In this document: one piece after another, positions 1 to 8,510 of the stretch
How the letters are laid out: the number at the start of each line of letters is the position of its first letter
Numbering within the stretch: the stretch's first letter is position 1
Source of the DNA: Geomonas ferrireducens
GTDB taxonomy: Bacteria; Desulfobacterota; Desulfuromonadia; Geobacterales; Geobacteraceae
Direction of reading: 5' to 3'
Assembly (NCBI RefSeq): GCF_004917065.1
Contig: NZ_SSYA01000001.1
Span: 1,682,161-1,746,160 of the forward strand
Length of the DNA: 64,000 nt
Made by a program: the position numbers and the translations under genes
The notes under the pieces: model-generated
The model's database searches: none
What the model saw: the letters and a program-made list of their open reading frames with translations, nothing else
What the model was told of the DNA's origin: nothing

Positions 1-466
<466 letters not shown>

Positions 467-482
467 CGCCGCACTACCTCCG

Positions 483-590
483 GTTCAGTCCCCTCCCCAG
501 GAGGGGGAGGGTTAGGGAGGGGGAAGGTTTGGCGCACGAACCCTTTTCCCCCCTCCCGGCCTCCCCCCTCCAGGGGGAGGAGCTAAATCA
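483..590. repeat. GC-rich imperfect palindrome between hisF and hisE
   Basis: Bases here form a G-rich tract (GGAGGGGGAGGGTTAGGGAGG) flanked by C-rich complements (CCCCTCC, CCTCCCCCCTCC). The same kind of element recurs near 14,483, 48,890 and 63,335, always between genes, so it is a dispersed intergenic repeat. The spaced G-runs could form a quadruplex or a hairpin; that is inference. Confidence 0.6.
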
Positions 591-605
591 CCAAGGAGCA
601 GCATC

Positions 606-932
606 ATGCAAGATCCCAAAGACGACATCATCGCCGCGGTCTACCGCGTCATCCAGGAGCGCAAGGCGAACCCGAGCGAGAACTCCTACACGGCAAGCCT
701 CATGGCCAAGGGGATCGACAAGATCCTCAAGAAGCTTGGCGAGGAGGCGACCGAGGTGGTCATCGCAGGCAAGGGGGGCAAGCGCGAGGAGATCGTCTAC
801 GAGACGGCCGACCTTATCTTCCACAGCCTCGTCCTGCTCGGCTTCTATGACATAGATCCCGAAGAGGTGTACTCAGAACTGAGGCGCCGCTTCGGCATGT
901 CCGGCATAGAAGAGAAGAACTCCCGCGGATAA
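606..932 (+). CDS. hisE: Phosphoribosyl-ATP pyrophosphatase HisE
   Basis: This 108-residue protein hydrolyses phosphoribosyl-ATP to phosphoribosyl-AMP, the second step of histidine synthesis. The helical MazG-like fold is recognisable from the conserved stretches NSYTASL, KKLGEEATEVVIA and YETADLIFH, where the Glu and Asp residues bind metal. Length matches stand-alone HisE enzymes, so HisI (the cyclohydrolase) must be encoded elsewhere. The start ATG follows AAGGAGCAGC at a suitable distance. It lies after hisF on the same strand and is probably co-transcribed. Confidence 0.95.
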   Translation: MQDPKDDIIAAVYRVIQERKANPSENSYTASLMAKGIDKILKKLGEEATEVVIAGKGGKREEIVYETADLIFHSLVLLGFYDIDPEEVYSELRRRFGMSGIEEKNSRG

Positions 933-956
933 CTGTTCCACTCTGGCACAATTGCC

Positions 957-984
957 TTGACAAAAAAGACGGCAATGGTATATT
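957..984 (+). promoter_or_regulatory. Sigma-70 type promoter for rpsU
   Basis: A perfect TTGACA at 957-962 is followed after 16 bases by TATATT at 979-984, about 80 bases before the rpsU start. This is the expected head promoter of the rpsU-dnaG-rpoD block. Confidence 0.75.
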
Positions 985-1064
985 GCTGGTTCCTTGAATA
1001 TTGTCTGCCGGCCCGTACCCACACAAAGTTTGTAAATCTTGCTAGAGAAGGGGGGGGAATATGA

Positions 1065-1262
1065 ATGCCGGGAGTAAAGGTAAAAGAAGCTGAACCGTTT
1101 GAGCTTGCACTGAAGAAATTCAAAAAGCAGTGTGAAAAAGCCGGGATCCTTTCTGAGGTCCGTAAAAGAGAGCACTACGAGAAGCCGAGCATCAAGAAGA
1201 AGAAAAAGGCTATCGCTGCTCGCAAACGCGCTCTGAAAAAACAGCGCAAGATGGTCGACTAA
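1065..1262 (+). CDS. rpsU: 30S ribosomal protein S21
   Basis: The 65-residue basic protein begins [21 protein letters not shown] and ends in a long Lys/Arg-rich helix, as S21 proteins do. It binds the 3' region of 16S rRNA in the small subunit and helps initiation. A second ATG four bases upstream (1061) is out of frame; 1065 gives the conserved N-terminus after a G-rich ribosome site. It is the first gene of the rpsU-yqeY-cvpA-dnaG-rpoD block. Confidence 0.95.
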   Translation: MPGVKVKEAEPFELALKKFKKQCEKAGILSEVRKREHYEKPSIKKKKKAIAARKRALKKQRKMVD

Positions 1263-1271
1263 GAGGGTTTC

Positions 1272-1715
1272 ATGCAACTGAGGGAGAGACTTAACGCGGA
1301 ACTGAAGGAGGCGATGAGAAGTCGCGACACCCTGCGTTTATCAACGATCCGCATGGTACTCTCCTCGGTGAAAAACCGCGACATCGAACTCAGGCGTGAA
1401 CTGAACGATAGCGAGATCACCGAAACCATCGTTACCCTCTGCAAGCAGCGCAGGGAATCCATCCGACTCTTTAAGGAAGCAGGCAGACAAGAGTTGGTGG
1501 ATAAAGAGGAAGCGGAGCTCGCGCTCCTGATGGGCTACCTCCCCCAGCAGCTGACACGGGAAGAGCTGGAAGCCCTGGTGATGAAAGTCATCGCGGAAGT
1601 CGGCGCTACCGGCGGCAAGGATATGGGCAAGGTCATGAAGACCATCCAGCCCCAGGTCGCCGGCCGTGCAGATGGTAAATTGGTGAGCGAAGTTGTGAAG
1701 GAAAAACTCGCGTGA
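1272..1715 (+). CDS. yqeY: GatB/YqeY domain protein
   Basis: A 147-residue YqeY-family protein starting MQLRERLNAELKEAMRSRD and carrying the family segments ESIRLFKEAGR and LLMGYLPQQL. The fold resembles the tRNA-binding tail of GatB, but YqeY is free-standing and its reaction is not established. It begins nine bases after rpsU, so the two are almost certainly co-transcribed; the rpsU-yqeY-dnaG-rpoD order is widespread. The family call is secure; the function is not known. Confidence 0.9.
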   Translation: MQLRERLNAELKEAMRSRDTLRLSTIRMVLSSVKNRDIELRRELNDSEITETIVTLCKQRRESIRLFKEAGRQELVDKEEAELALLMGYLPQQLTREELEALVMKVIAEVGATGGKDMGKVMKTIQPQVAGRADGKLVSEVVKEKLA

Positions 1716-1719
1716 AAAG

Positions 1720-1743
1720 AATCCCCGGGACTCGTTCCCGGGG
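1720..1743. other. GC-rich hairpin after yqeY
   Basis: CCCCGGGA and TCCCGGGG face each other across a four-base loop. No T-run follows, so this is more likely a processing or attenuation hairpin than a full terminator. Confidence 0.4.
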
Positions 1744-1832
1744 GAACTTCAGCGGGTTCGGATGTCATGAGTAGGGGCGAATCGCAGCGATTCCCCCTTC
1801 TTTTGCTTTGTGGCTGCTGACCAGGTGTTTGC

Positions 1833-2393
1833 ATGATCCTTCTCGACATCCTTATCTGGGTAGTACTGATTTTCTTCGTGGCAAAGGGATTCTCCAAGGG
1901 GCTGGTCCGCGAGGCCTGTTCTCTCTTGGGGCTCGTCACGGGCGGCTGGGCCGCCTTCCGATACTATTCCTCTCTCAGCCTGGGGATCAGGCATTTCATC
2001 AACCTCCCCCCGCAGGTGGCGCAGCCGCTGGCGTTCCTCCTCATCTTCATGCTGCTCGGCATGCTCTTCTATTTCCTCGGGCATCTGCTAACCGTCGTCC
2101 TCAAGGTCATGCTTCTGGGCGGGATCAACCGGGCCGGCGGCATCGTCTTCGGCTTCCTGCAGGGAGGCTTCATTCTCTGCGTGATCCTGTACCTCGCCAC
2201 GACGAAGCCGATGCCGGAGAAGGTGAAGGGGTGGATTGGAAGCTCCAAGACCGCGGCCGCCTTCGCCACGACGGGAGCGGACATAGCGGCAGGCTGGGAA
2301 GGGGCCGTGGCGAGAAACGCCGCGGACAGGGTAAAGGAAAACGGCAGTGCAACGCCCGGGGCGCAGGCCTCGCACGGAGCGCATAAGAAATAA
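1833..2393 (+). CDS. cvpA: CvpA family membrane protein
   Basis: A 186-residue integral membrane protein with four predicted hydrophobic segments in the first 130 residues (for example ILLDILIWVVLIFFVA and PLAFLLIFMLLGMLFYF) and a polar, low-complexity C-terminal tail. It matches the CvpA family, linked in enterobacteria to colicin V export and in other bacteria to envelope homeostasis; the mechanism is unclear. It sits between yqeY and dnaG on the same strand, with only about 13 bases to the dnaG start. Confidence 0.85.
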   Translation: MILLDILIWVVLIFFVAKGFSKGLVREACSLLGLVTGGWAAFRYYSSLSLGIRHFINLPPQVAQPLAFLLIFMLLGMLFYFLGHLLTVVLKVMLLGGINRAGGIVFGFLQGGFILCVILYLATTKPMPEKVKGWIGSSKTAAAFATTGADIAAGWEGAVARNAADRVKENGSATPGAQASHGAHKK

Positions 2394-2406
2394 AGGATCC
2401 GCAGCA

Positions 2407-4161
2407 GTGTCGATGATACCGGACGACAAGGTCAGGGAGGTACGCGAGAGGGCTCCCATCCTCCAGGTAATCTCCGACTACATGAGCCTCAAGAAGTCCG
2501 GGGCGAACTACCAGGGGATGTGCCCCTTCCATGGCGAGAAGACCGCGTCGTTCAACGTGAACCCGGCGCGCGGCATCTTCCATTGCTTTGGTTGCGGCGT
2601 GGGCGGAAACGCCTTCGACTTCGTCATGCGCATCGAGGGGCTTTCCTTCCCGCAGGCGGTCAAGTTCCTCGCCAAAAGGGTCGGCGTCGAGATCCCGGAA
2701 CGTCCCATGACGAGGGAAGAGAAGCGCAAGGTTGACGAGCAGGAACAGGCCTACCGGATCAACGAGTTGGCCTGCGAGTTTTACCGCGGCGTGCTGGAAT
2801 CGGACGAGGCGGGTGCCGCCGGAAGGGCCTACCTGGAGAAGCGCGGGGTGAGCCCGGAGATCGCCGCCGTCTACCGCATGGGGTTCGCCCCAGCCGGGTG
2901 GGACAGCCTCACGCGCTACCTGCAGAGAAAGGGAATAGCCGCGGCGGATGCGGAGAAGTTGGGATTACTGAGGAAGCGGGAAGGAAAGGACGGCTACTAC
3001 GACACCTTCCGAAACCGTCTCCTCTTCACCATAGCCGATCTGCACGGACGCCCGATCGGCTTCGGGGGGAGGGTCATGGACGACTCGCTCCCCAAGTACA
3101 TCAACTCGCCCGAATCCATCATCTACCGCAAAAGCGAGGTCCTCTTCGGGGTCGACCTGGCCAAGAAGGGGATGCGGGAGAAGGGAAGCGCCATCGTCGT
3201 CGAGGGGTATTTCGACCACTTGGCGCTGTACAAGGCAGGGTTCACCAACGTGGTCGCCACCTGCGGCACCGCGCTGACCCAGCCGCACGTGAAGCTTTTG
3301 CGCCGCTACGCCGACCGTACCTTCATGCTCTTTGACGGCGACGAGGCCGGGCGCAAGGCGACGGTCCGCTCCATGGAGCTCTTCCTGGAGGAGGCGTTCC
3401 CGGCGCGGGTGGTCGAGGTTCCCTCGGGAGACGACCCGGACACCTTCATCAACCGCGAGGGGGGCGAGGCGTTCCAGCCGCTTTTGGACAAGGCGCTTCC
3501 CATCTTCGAGTCGTTCTACAAGGGGCTTTTGAAGCGCCTGGACGTGAGAAGCGTGGAGGGGAAGGTCGCCTTCGTGAACGAGGTTTCCCCAAGACTGCAA
3601 AAGATCGTCGATCCTGTGGAGCGCGGGCTCTACGAGAAGGAGATCTGCCGGGCCCTCGGCATCGACCGCGCCATGCTGCTTCAGAAGGTCGGCATCCCCG
3701 CGCGGCAGGCCCCGCGTCCCCCGCAAAAGGGGGCGCCGCAGAAAATCGGCACCGAAGAGGTGCTTTTGACCCTGATGGCGAAGTACCCCGAAGTGGTGTT
3801 AAGGGTTAGGGAACATGGCGCCGATAAGCTCTTCAGCGCCAGCCACCTAAAGCTCGCCGAGTCCATCCTGGCGCAGCCGGAGGATGGGGATATCGATCTC
3901 CCCCTGTTGTTGGAGCAGATCGAATCGCACGAGGAAAGAAGCCGTCTCTACTCACTGTTCGTGGAGGACGCGCACCTCGAGGACCTTGACCCGGTCAAGG
4001 CCTTCGAACAGTGCCGCCAGGCTCTGGAACGGAGGGCGCTCAAGGGGGACGGCAAGGCCCTGGCGAGGGAGCTTGCCACGGTCGATCCGGATTCTCCGCG
4101 CTACCTGGAGATCCTGGCTGAACTTGAGCGGTTGCGTAATAAAAAATCGAAATTACTATAG
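2407..4161 (+). CDS. dnaG: DNA primase DnaG
   Basis: DnaG makes RNA primers at the replication fork. The N-terminal zinc finger is visible (CPFHGEKTASF with the paired CFGCG), followed by the TOPRIM catalytic core with VEGYFDHLALY and the DGDEAG metal motif, and a helicase-binding C-terminal region. GTG at 2407 (reading VSMIPDDK) lies about nine bases after AAAGGA; an in-frame ATG at 2413 is the alternative. An upstream in-frame ATG at 2347 would overlap cvpA and add non-conserved residues. About 584 residues, normal for the family. Confidence 0.95.
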   Translation: MSMIPDDKVREVRERAPILQVISDYMSLKKSGANYQGMCPFHGEKTASFNVNPARGIFHCFGCGVGGNAFDFVMRIEGLSFPQAVKFLAKRVGVEIPERPMTREEKRKVDEQEQAYRINELACEFYRGVLESDEAGAAGRAYLEKRGVSPEIAAVYRMGFAPAGWDSLTRYLQRKGIAAADAEKLGLLRKREGKDGYYDTFRNRLLFTIADLHGRPIGFGGRVMDDSLPKYINSPESIIYRKSEVLFGVDLAKKGMREKGSAIVVEGYFDHLALYKAGFTNVVATCGTALTQPHVKLLRRYADRTFMLFDGDEAGRKATVRSMELFLEEAFPARVVEVPSGDDPDTFINREGGEAFQPLLDKALPIFESFYKGLLKRLDVRSVEGKVAFVNEVSPRLQKIVDPVERGLYEKEICRALGIDRAMLLQKVGIPARQAPRPPQKGAPQKIGTEEVLLTLMAKYPEVVLRVREHGADKLFSASHLKLAESILAQPEDGDIDLPLLLEQIESHEERSRLYSLFVEDAHLEDLDPVKAFEQCRQALERRALKGDGKALARELATVDPDSPRYLEILAELERLRNKKSKLL

Positions 4162-4163
4162 TA

Positions 4164-4207
4164 GGATTCAAGCGGTAGCGGAGCTGGATTCAAGCTGTAG
4201 CGGAGCG
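4164..4207. repeat. 22-bp tandem duplication upstream of rpoD
   Basis: GGATTCAAGC(G/T)GTAGCGGAGC occurs twice back to back at 4164-4185 and 4186-4207. The second copy supplies the GGAG of the rpoD ribosome site, so the duplication may affect translation of rpoD. Confidence 0.8.
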
Positions 4208-4213
4208 TGGTAA

Positions 4214-5965
4214 ATGGCCAAGAAAAGCATGGACGAAGTGAAACAGCTCATCGACCTGGGCAAGGAAAAGGGTTTCCTCACCTATGAGGAAGTGAACGAC
4301 CTGCTTCCGCCCGACATCGTCTCTTCCGACCAGATCGACGACGTGATGAGCATGTTCGGCGATATGGACATCGAGATCGTGGACTCCGCCCAGAAGGTGA
4401 AGATCCCGAAGATCAAGATGGACCTCGAGGAAGAGGAAGAGCACGAAGGTAACGAAGAGGAGGTCGAGTTCGAACCCGGCACCCTCGGCCGCACCAGCGA
4501 TCCCGTGCGCATGTACCTGCGCGAGATGGGTTCCGTTTCCCTGCTTACCCGCGAGGGCGAAGTCGAGATCGCCAAGAGGATCGAAGTAGGCGAGCGCGAC
4601 GTCGCCAGCGTCATCCTGAACACCCCCATCACCGTGCGCGAGGTCATCAACCTTGGTGAGCGTCTGCGCAAGCTGCAGATCGGCGCCATCGAGATCTCCA
4701 AGGACGTCGAGGAAGAGGTTCTCGAAGAGGGTGAAGAGGATCTTCAGGCCATGCGCGTGCTCGGCATCATCGACGAGATCAGCGAGATGTCCCAGCGCAT
4801 GGAGCAGATCCAGACCACGCTCGAAGGGAAGGTTTCCGCCAAGGAGAGCGAGGCGCTCAACGCCGAGCACGGCGAGCTCAAGGTGAAGATGGCTGAGACC
4901 CTCAAGTCGCTGCGTCTGAAGGACCGCCACATCGAGAAGATCGCCCAGCGCCTGAAGGAACTTTCCTGCAAGGTCGACACGGTGATGCAGGAGATCACCG
5001 AGCTCGAGAGGGAAACCAGCACCGTCAAGGACGTCTTCCTTCCCGCTTTCGAGGGACTGAAAGGTGCTTCCGATGCGGACTTCTCCAAGAAGATGAACAT
5101 GACGCTGGAAGAGGGGCAGAAGCTCGAGAAGCGTTACCGCACCAGTGAGGCGAAGCTCAAGAAGATCGAGCAGGAATCGGGCTTCAAGGCGAGCGAGCTT
5201 GCCAACGCGCTTCTTGCCATCGAGGAAGGTGAGCACAAGGCTAAGCTCGCGAAGAGCGAGCTCGTCGAGGCGAACCTCCGCCTGGTCGTTTCCATCGCCA
5301 AGAAGTACACGAACCGCGGTCTGCAGTTCCTCGACCTGATCCAGGAAGGGAACATCGGCCTCATGAAGGCGGTGGACAAGTTCGAGTACCAGCGCGGCTA
5401 CAAGTTCTCCACCTACGCCACCTGGTGGATCCGTCAGGCCATCACCCGCGCCATCGCGGACCAGGCCCGCACCATCCGTATCCCAGTGCACATGATCGAG
5501 ACCATCAACAAGCTGATCCGCACCAGCCGCCAGTTGGTCCAGGAGATCGGCCGCGAGCCCTCCCCGGAGGAGATCGCCGAGCGCATGGCGCTGCCGCTGG
5601 ACAAGGTGAGAAAGGTCCTGAAGATCGCCAAGGAGCCGATCTCCCTGGAGACTCCGATCGGCGAGGAGGAGGATTCCCATCTTGGCGACTTCATCGAGGA
5701 CAAGGGTGTGGTATCCCCCCTCGAGGCGGTCATCAAGGCGAACCTCTCCGAGCAGACCTCCCGCGTGCTTTCCACCCTGACGCCGCGTGAGGAGAAGGTC
5801 CTCAGGATGCGTTTCGGGATCGGCGAGAAGAGCGACCACACCCTGGAAGAGGTGGGTCAGGACTTCGAAGTCACCCGCGAGAGGATCCGGCAGATCGAGG
5901 CCAAGGCGCTCAGGAAGCTCAGGCACCCGAGCCGGGCGAAGAAGCTGAAGAGCTTCGTGGAGTAG
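4214..5965 (+). CDS. rpoD: RNA polymerase primary sigma factor RpoD
   Basis: A 583-residue housekeeping sigma factor. Region 1.1 is present at the N-terminus ([28 protein letters not shown]), then region 1.2 ([11 protein letters not shown]), a long acidic non-conserved insert, region 2 with the -10 recognition helix ([19 protein letters not shown]), region 3, and region 4 ending in the -35-binding helix ([20 protein letters not shown]). It closes the rpsU-dnaG-rpoD block. A clear terminator follows at once, so this is the end of the operon. Confidence 0.97.
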   Translation: MAKKSMDEVKQLIDLGKEKGFLTYEEVNDLLPPDIVSSDQIDDVMSMFGDMDIEIVDSAQKVKIPKIKMDLEEEEEHEGNEEEVEFEPGTLGRTSDPVRMYLREMGSVSLLTREGEVEIAKRIEVGERDVASVILNTPITVREVINLGERLRKLQIGAIEISKDVEEEVLEEGEEDLQAMRVLGIIDEISEMSQRMEQIQTTLEGKVSAKESEALNAEHGELKVKMAETLKSLRLKDRHIEKIAQRLKELSCKVDTVMQEITELERETSTVKDVFLPAFEGLKGASDADFSKKMNMTLEEGQKLEKRYRTSEAKLKKIEQESGFKASELANALLAIEEGEHKAKLAKSELVEANLRLVVSIAKKYTNRGLQFLDLIQEGNIGLMKAVDKFEYQRGYKFSTYATWWIRQAITRAIADQARTIRIPVHMIETINKLIRTSRQLVQEIGREPSPEEIAERMALPLDKVRKVLKIAKEPISLETPIGEEEDSHLGDFIEDKGVVSPLEAVIKANLSEQTSRVLSTLTPREEKVLRMRFGIGEKSDHTLEEVGQDFEVTRERIRQIEAKALRKLRHPSRAKKLKSFVE

Positions 5966-5969
5966 TCGA

Positions 5970-6006
5970 CAAGGCCGCACCGGAATCGCCGGCGCGGCCT
6001 TTTTAT
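5970..6006 (+). terminator. Rho-independent terminator after rpoD
   Basis: AAGGCCGC and GCGGCCTT form the stem, with an inner CCGG/CCGG pairing, and a run of T follows immediately. It ends the dnaG-rpoD transcript. Confidence 0.85.
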
Positions 6007-6132
6007 TTGCTGAAAATCGCAAACCCGGGACACAGAGGACACTGAGGAAAAGCCAGAGCGGCCACAGAGTGAATCCTTAACGGCAAACACTGACGAAACC
6101 TTGCCCTCCGGGCAACCAGATAGAGGTGCACC

Positions 6133-6810
6133 ATGAAGAAAAAAGCAGTAATCCTTTACAGCGGCGGGCTTGATTCAACGACCTGCATGGCCATCGCCAA
6201 GCACCAGGGCTTCGAGCCCTACGCCATGAGCTTCAGCTACGGTCAGCGCCACCAGCACGAACTGGCGGTATGCAAGCAGAACGCGCGCCCCATGGGGGCG
6301 GTGGACCACATGCTGGTCGAGTTCGACCTGAGGATGATGGGGGGCAGCGCCCTCACCTCCGATATCGCGGTCCCGAAGGAAGGGGTGGGCGAGGAGATCC
6401 CGGTCACCTACGTGCCGGCGAGGAACACCATCTTCCTTTCCTTCGCACTCGGCTGGGCCGAAACGCTGGGCGCCTTCGACATATTCATCGGCGTGAACGC
6501 GCTCGACTACTCGGGCTACCCCGACTGCCGCCCGGAATACATCGCGGCATACGAGACGATGGCGAACCTCGCCACCAAGGCGGGCGTGGAAGGTAAGAAG
6601 ATGACCATCCACACCCCTCTCATCAGCCTCAGCAAGGCGGAGATCATCAGGACCGGGCTCACCCTGGGCGTCGATTACGGCAAGACCCATTCCTGCTACG
6701 ATCCGACCGAAGACGGCGCCGCCTGCGGCCTGTGCGACTCCTGCCGGCTGCGCCTGAAAGGCTTCTCGGAGCTGGGCGTGACCGACCCGGTCCGTTACGC
6801 GAAGCGCTGA
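6133..6810 (+). CDS. queC: 7-cyano-7-deazaguanine (preQ0) synthase QueC
   Basis: QueC converts 7-carboxy-7-deazaguanine to preQ0 with ATP and ammonia, on the way to queuosine in tRNA. The PP-loop SGGLDSTT lies near residues 10-17, and the four zinc-binding cysteines are near the C-terminus ([19 protein letters not shown]). Length of 225 residues is normal. folE2, the first enzyme of the same pathway, follows after ten bases, so the two form a queuosine operon. I found no preQ1 riboswitch in the leader. Confidence 0.95.
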   Translation: MKKKAVILYSGGLDSTTCMAIAKHQGFEPYAMSFSYGQRHQHELAVCKQNARPMGAVDHMLVEFDLRMMGGSALTSDIAVPKEGVGEEIPVTYVPARNTIFLSFALGWAETLGAFDIFIGVNALDYSGYPDCRPEYIAAYETMANLATKAGVEGKKMTIHTPLISLSKAEIIRTGLTLGVDYGKTHSCYDPTEDGAACGLCDSCRLRLKGFSELGVTDPVRYAKR

Positions 6811-6820
6811 GGAAAAAGGC

Positions 6821-7630
6821 ATGAGCAAAATGACCGATCAGAATAAAGAAGCAAAACCACTCACCGACGTACAGCTGACCCGCGACACCCGCAACATCCC
6901 GATCAGCAAGGTTGGCGTGAAGGACGTCTCCTATCCCATCGTGGTGATGGACAAGAACAAGAAGTTCCAGAACACCATCGCCCGGATCAACATGTACGTC
7001 GACCTGCCGCACCACTTCAAGGGAACCCACATGAGCCGTTTCGTGGAGATCCTGAACAAGTACCGGGAGGAGATCGCCCTCGACAAGCTCGAACTCATCC
7101 TCGCCACCATGAAGGAGAAACTCGGCGCATCGAACGCACACCTGGAGATGGAGTTCCCCTACTTCGTAGAGAAAAAGGCCCCGGTGTCCAAGGCGAAGAG
7201 CCTGATGGAATATACCTGCACCTTCAGTGCGTCCCTTTCCGATACATTCGACTTCGTGCTCGGCATCAAGGTGCCGGTCACCTCGCTTTGCCCCTGCAGC
7301 AAGGAGCTCTCCATTTACGGCGCCCACAACCAGCGCTCGATCATGACGGTGCAGGTGCGCTACAGCGAGTTCATCTGGATCGAGGACCTGATCGAGGTGA
7401 TCGAGGAGTGCGGTTCCTCGCCGGTTTACTCCCTGTTGAAACGGGAGGACGAGAAGTTCGTCACCGAGCGCGCCTACGAGAATCCGCGCTTCGTCGAGGA
7501 TATGGTGCGCGAGGCGACAGTGCGGCTGCTATCTATGGAAAATATCACATGGTTTTCCATCGAGGCCGAAAACTTCGAGTCGATCCACAAGCACTCCGCC
7601 TACGCCGCCATTGAACGCGACAAACGGTAA
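6821..7630 (+). CDS. folE2: GTP cyclohydrolase FolE2 (type IB)
   Basis: FolE2 opens the GTP ring to 7,8-dihydroneopterin triphosphate, the precursor of folate and 7-deazaguanines. This 269-residue protein has the type IB signatures NMYVDLPHHFKGTHMSR, the metal Cys in TSLCPCSKELS, and GAHNQRS. Type IB enzymes can use metals other than zinc. The start at 6821 follows GAGGAAAAAGGC; an ATG at 6830 is possible. Adjacency to queC suggests supply for queuosine, though the product also feeds folate. Confidence 0.93.
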   Translation: MSKMTDQNKEAKPLTDVQLTRDTRNIPISKVGVKDVSYPIVVMDKNKKFQNTIARINMYVDLPHHFKGTHMSRFVEILNKYREEIALDKLELILATMKEKLGASNAHLEMEFPYFVEKKAPVSKAKSLMEYTCTFSASLSDTFDFVLGIKVPVTSLCPCSKELSIYGAHNQRSIMTVQVRYSEFIWIEDLIEVIEECGSSPVYSLLKREDEKFVTERAYENPRFVEDMVREATVRLLSMENITWFSIEAENFESIHKHSAYAAIERDKR

Positions 7631-7668
7631 TGTGCGGCGGCCAAGTCAACGGCTTGACGTGGTCGTGC

Positions 7669-7708
7669 TGTGGATAACTTTGTTGATAAGCCGGAAAACT
7701 GTGGACAA
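7669..7708 (+). promoter_or_regulatory. Cluster of three DnaA-box-like 9-mers
   Basis: TGTGGATAA (7669-7677, the exact complement of the consensus TTATCCACA), TGTTGATAA (7681-7689) and TGTGGACAA (7700-7708) lie in the same orientation within 40 bases, between folE2 and the next gene. The last two each differ from the first by one base. They may bind DnaA; no origin genes are adjacent. Confidence 0.5.
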
Positions 7709-7756
7709 CCCTAGCTTTTAATCCTTCATTTAACCTGCTTAAGGTTCACCCATCTA

Positions 7757-8428
7757 ATGAAACGCGCGCTCGCCATCTTCGCCAAAGCTCCACTCGCCGG
7801 AAGGGTGAAGACACGTCTGTCTCCGTCCCTGTCGCCGCAGCAGGCCGCCGACCTTTACCGCTGCATGCTCCTGGACACCATGGAGCGGGTGGCGGTGCTC
7901 GACGCCGATAAGATCCTCTTCCACGAGGGCTCCGCCGCATTCTTCAAGGAGGCGACGCCGGAAGTACCTTTGGTTGCCCAGGCAGCCGGTGGGCTCGGGA
8001 CAAAGCTTGAGCACGCCTGCGACACGCTCAGGTCGATGGGGTACGGGCCCTGCGTGGTGATCGGCACCGATGCCCCCGACCTTCCCGTCGCTTACATCGA
8101 GGAGGCCTTCAGGACGCTGGAGCGGGGGAGCGACACGGTGTTCGGCCCGGCGGGGGACGGCGGTTACTACCTGGTCGGCTTGCGGGGAGGGTACGGTTCC
8201 CTGTTTCGGGACATCCCTTGGTCCAGCGAGAAGGTGCTTGAGAAGAGCCTCGCGCAGGCGAAGGCCTCCGGGTTCTCCGCCCCGCTGCTTCCCCCCTGGC
8301 ACGACCTGGACTGCTACGAGGACCTGCTGCGCCCGGACCTCATGGATCCGGGGAACGGGGCCGTCAGGACTCAGGCCTTTATCGCCGGACTCGACCTCGC
8401 CCTTCCGACGGCAGCCGGCGCCCTCTGA
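7757..8428 (+). CDS. DUF2064 / TIGR04282 glycosyltransferase-like protein
   Basis: A 223-residue protein of the nucleotide-sugar-transferase fold: N-terminal KRALAIFAKAPLAGRVKTRL (substrate loop with AKAPxxGxVKTRL), a VVIGTDAPDL metal motif, GPAGDGGYYLVGL, and the terminal DLDCYEDL. The family includes enzymes proposed to act in arsenosugar synthesis and MobA/CofC-like nucleotidyl transfer, so the actual substrate is open. The upstream gap holds the DnaA-box-like cluster. It ends 82 bases before recQ on the same strand. Confidence 0.85.
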   Translation: MKRALAIFAKAPLAGRVKTRLSPSLSPQQAADLYRCMLLDTMERVAVLDADKILFHEGSAAFFKEATPEVPLVAQAAGGLGTKLEHACDTLRSMGYGPCVVIGTDAPDLPVAYIEEAFRTLERGSDTVFGPAGDGGYYLVGLRGGYGSLFRDIPWSSEKVLEKSLAQAKASGFSAPLLPPWHDLDCYEDLLRPDLMDPGNGAVRTQAFIAGLDLALPTAAGAL

Positions 8429-8510
8429 CCGGCCACGGCTTGACAAGGTTCCCATACCTGTTTTCATCTATGCGGCCGGCAAAACTTCCCCGCCTGCAAA
8501 AGGCTTGACC

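Noticed and set aside
4190..6022. Long Leu/Asp/His-rich frame antisense to rpoD
   Set aside because: Codon-position shadow of a GC-rich gene; similar long antisense frames oppose ileS, recQ, feoB and gatA and have no family features.
6007..6132. preQ1 riboswitch upstream of queC
   Set aside because: Neither the stem-loop with A-rich tail nor the conserved C-rich loop of preQ1 classes is visible.
7631..7756. Chromosomal replication origin
   Set aside because: Only three DnaA-box-like sites, no AT-rich unwinding region, and no dnaA, dnaN, parAB or rnpA-rpmH nearby.
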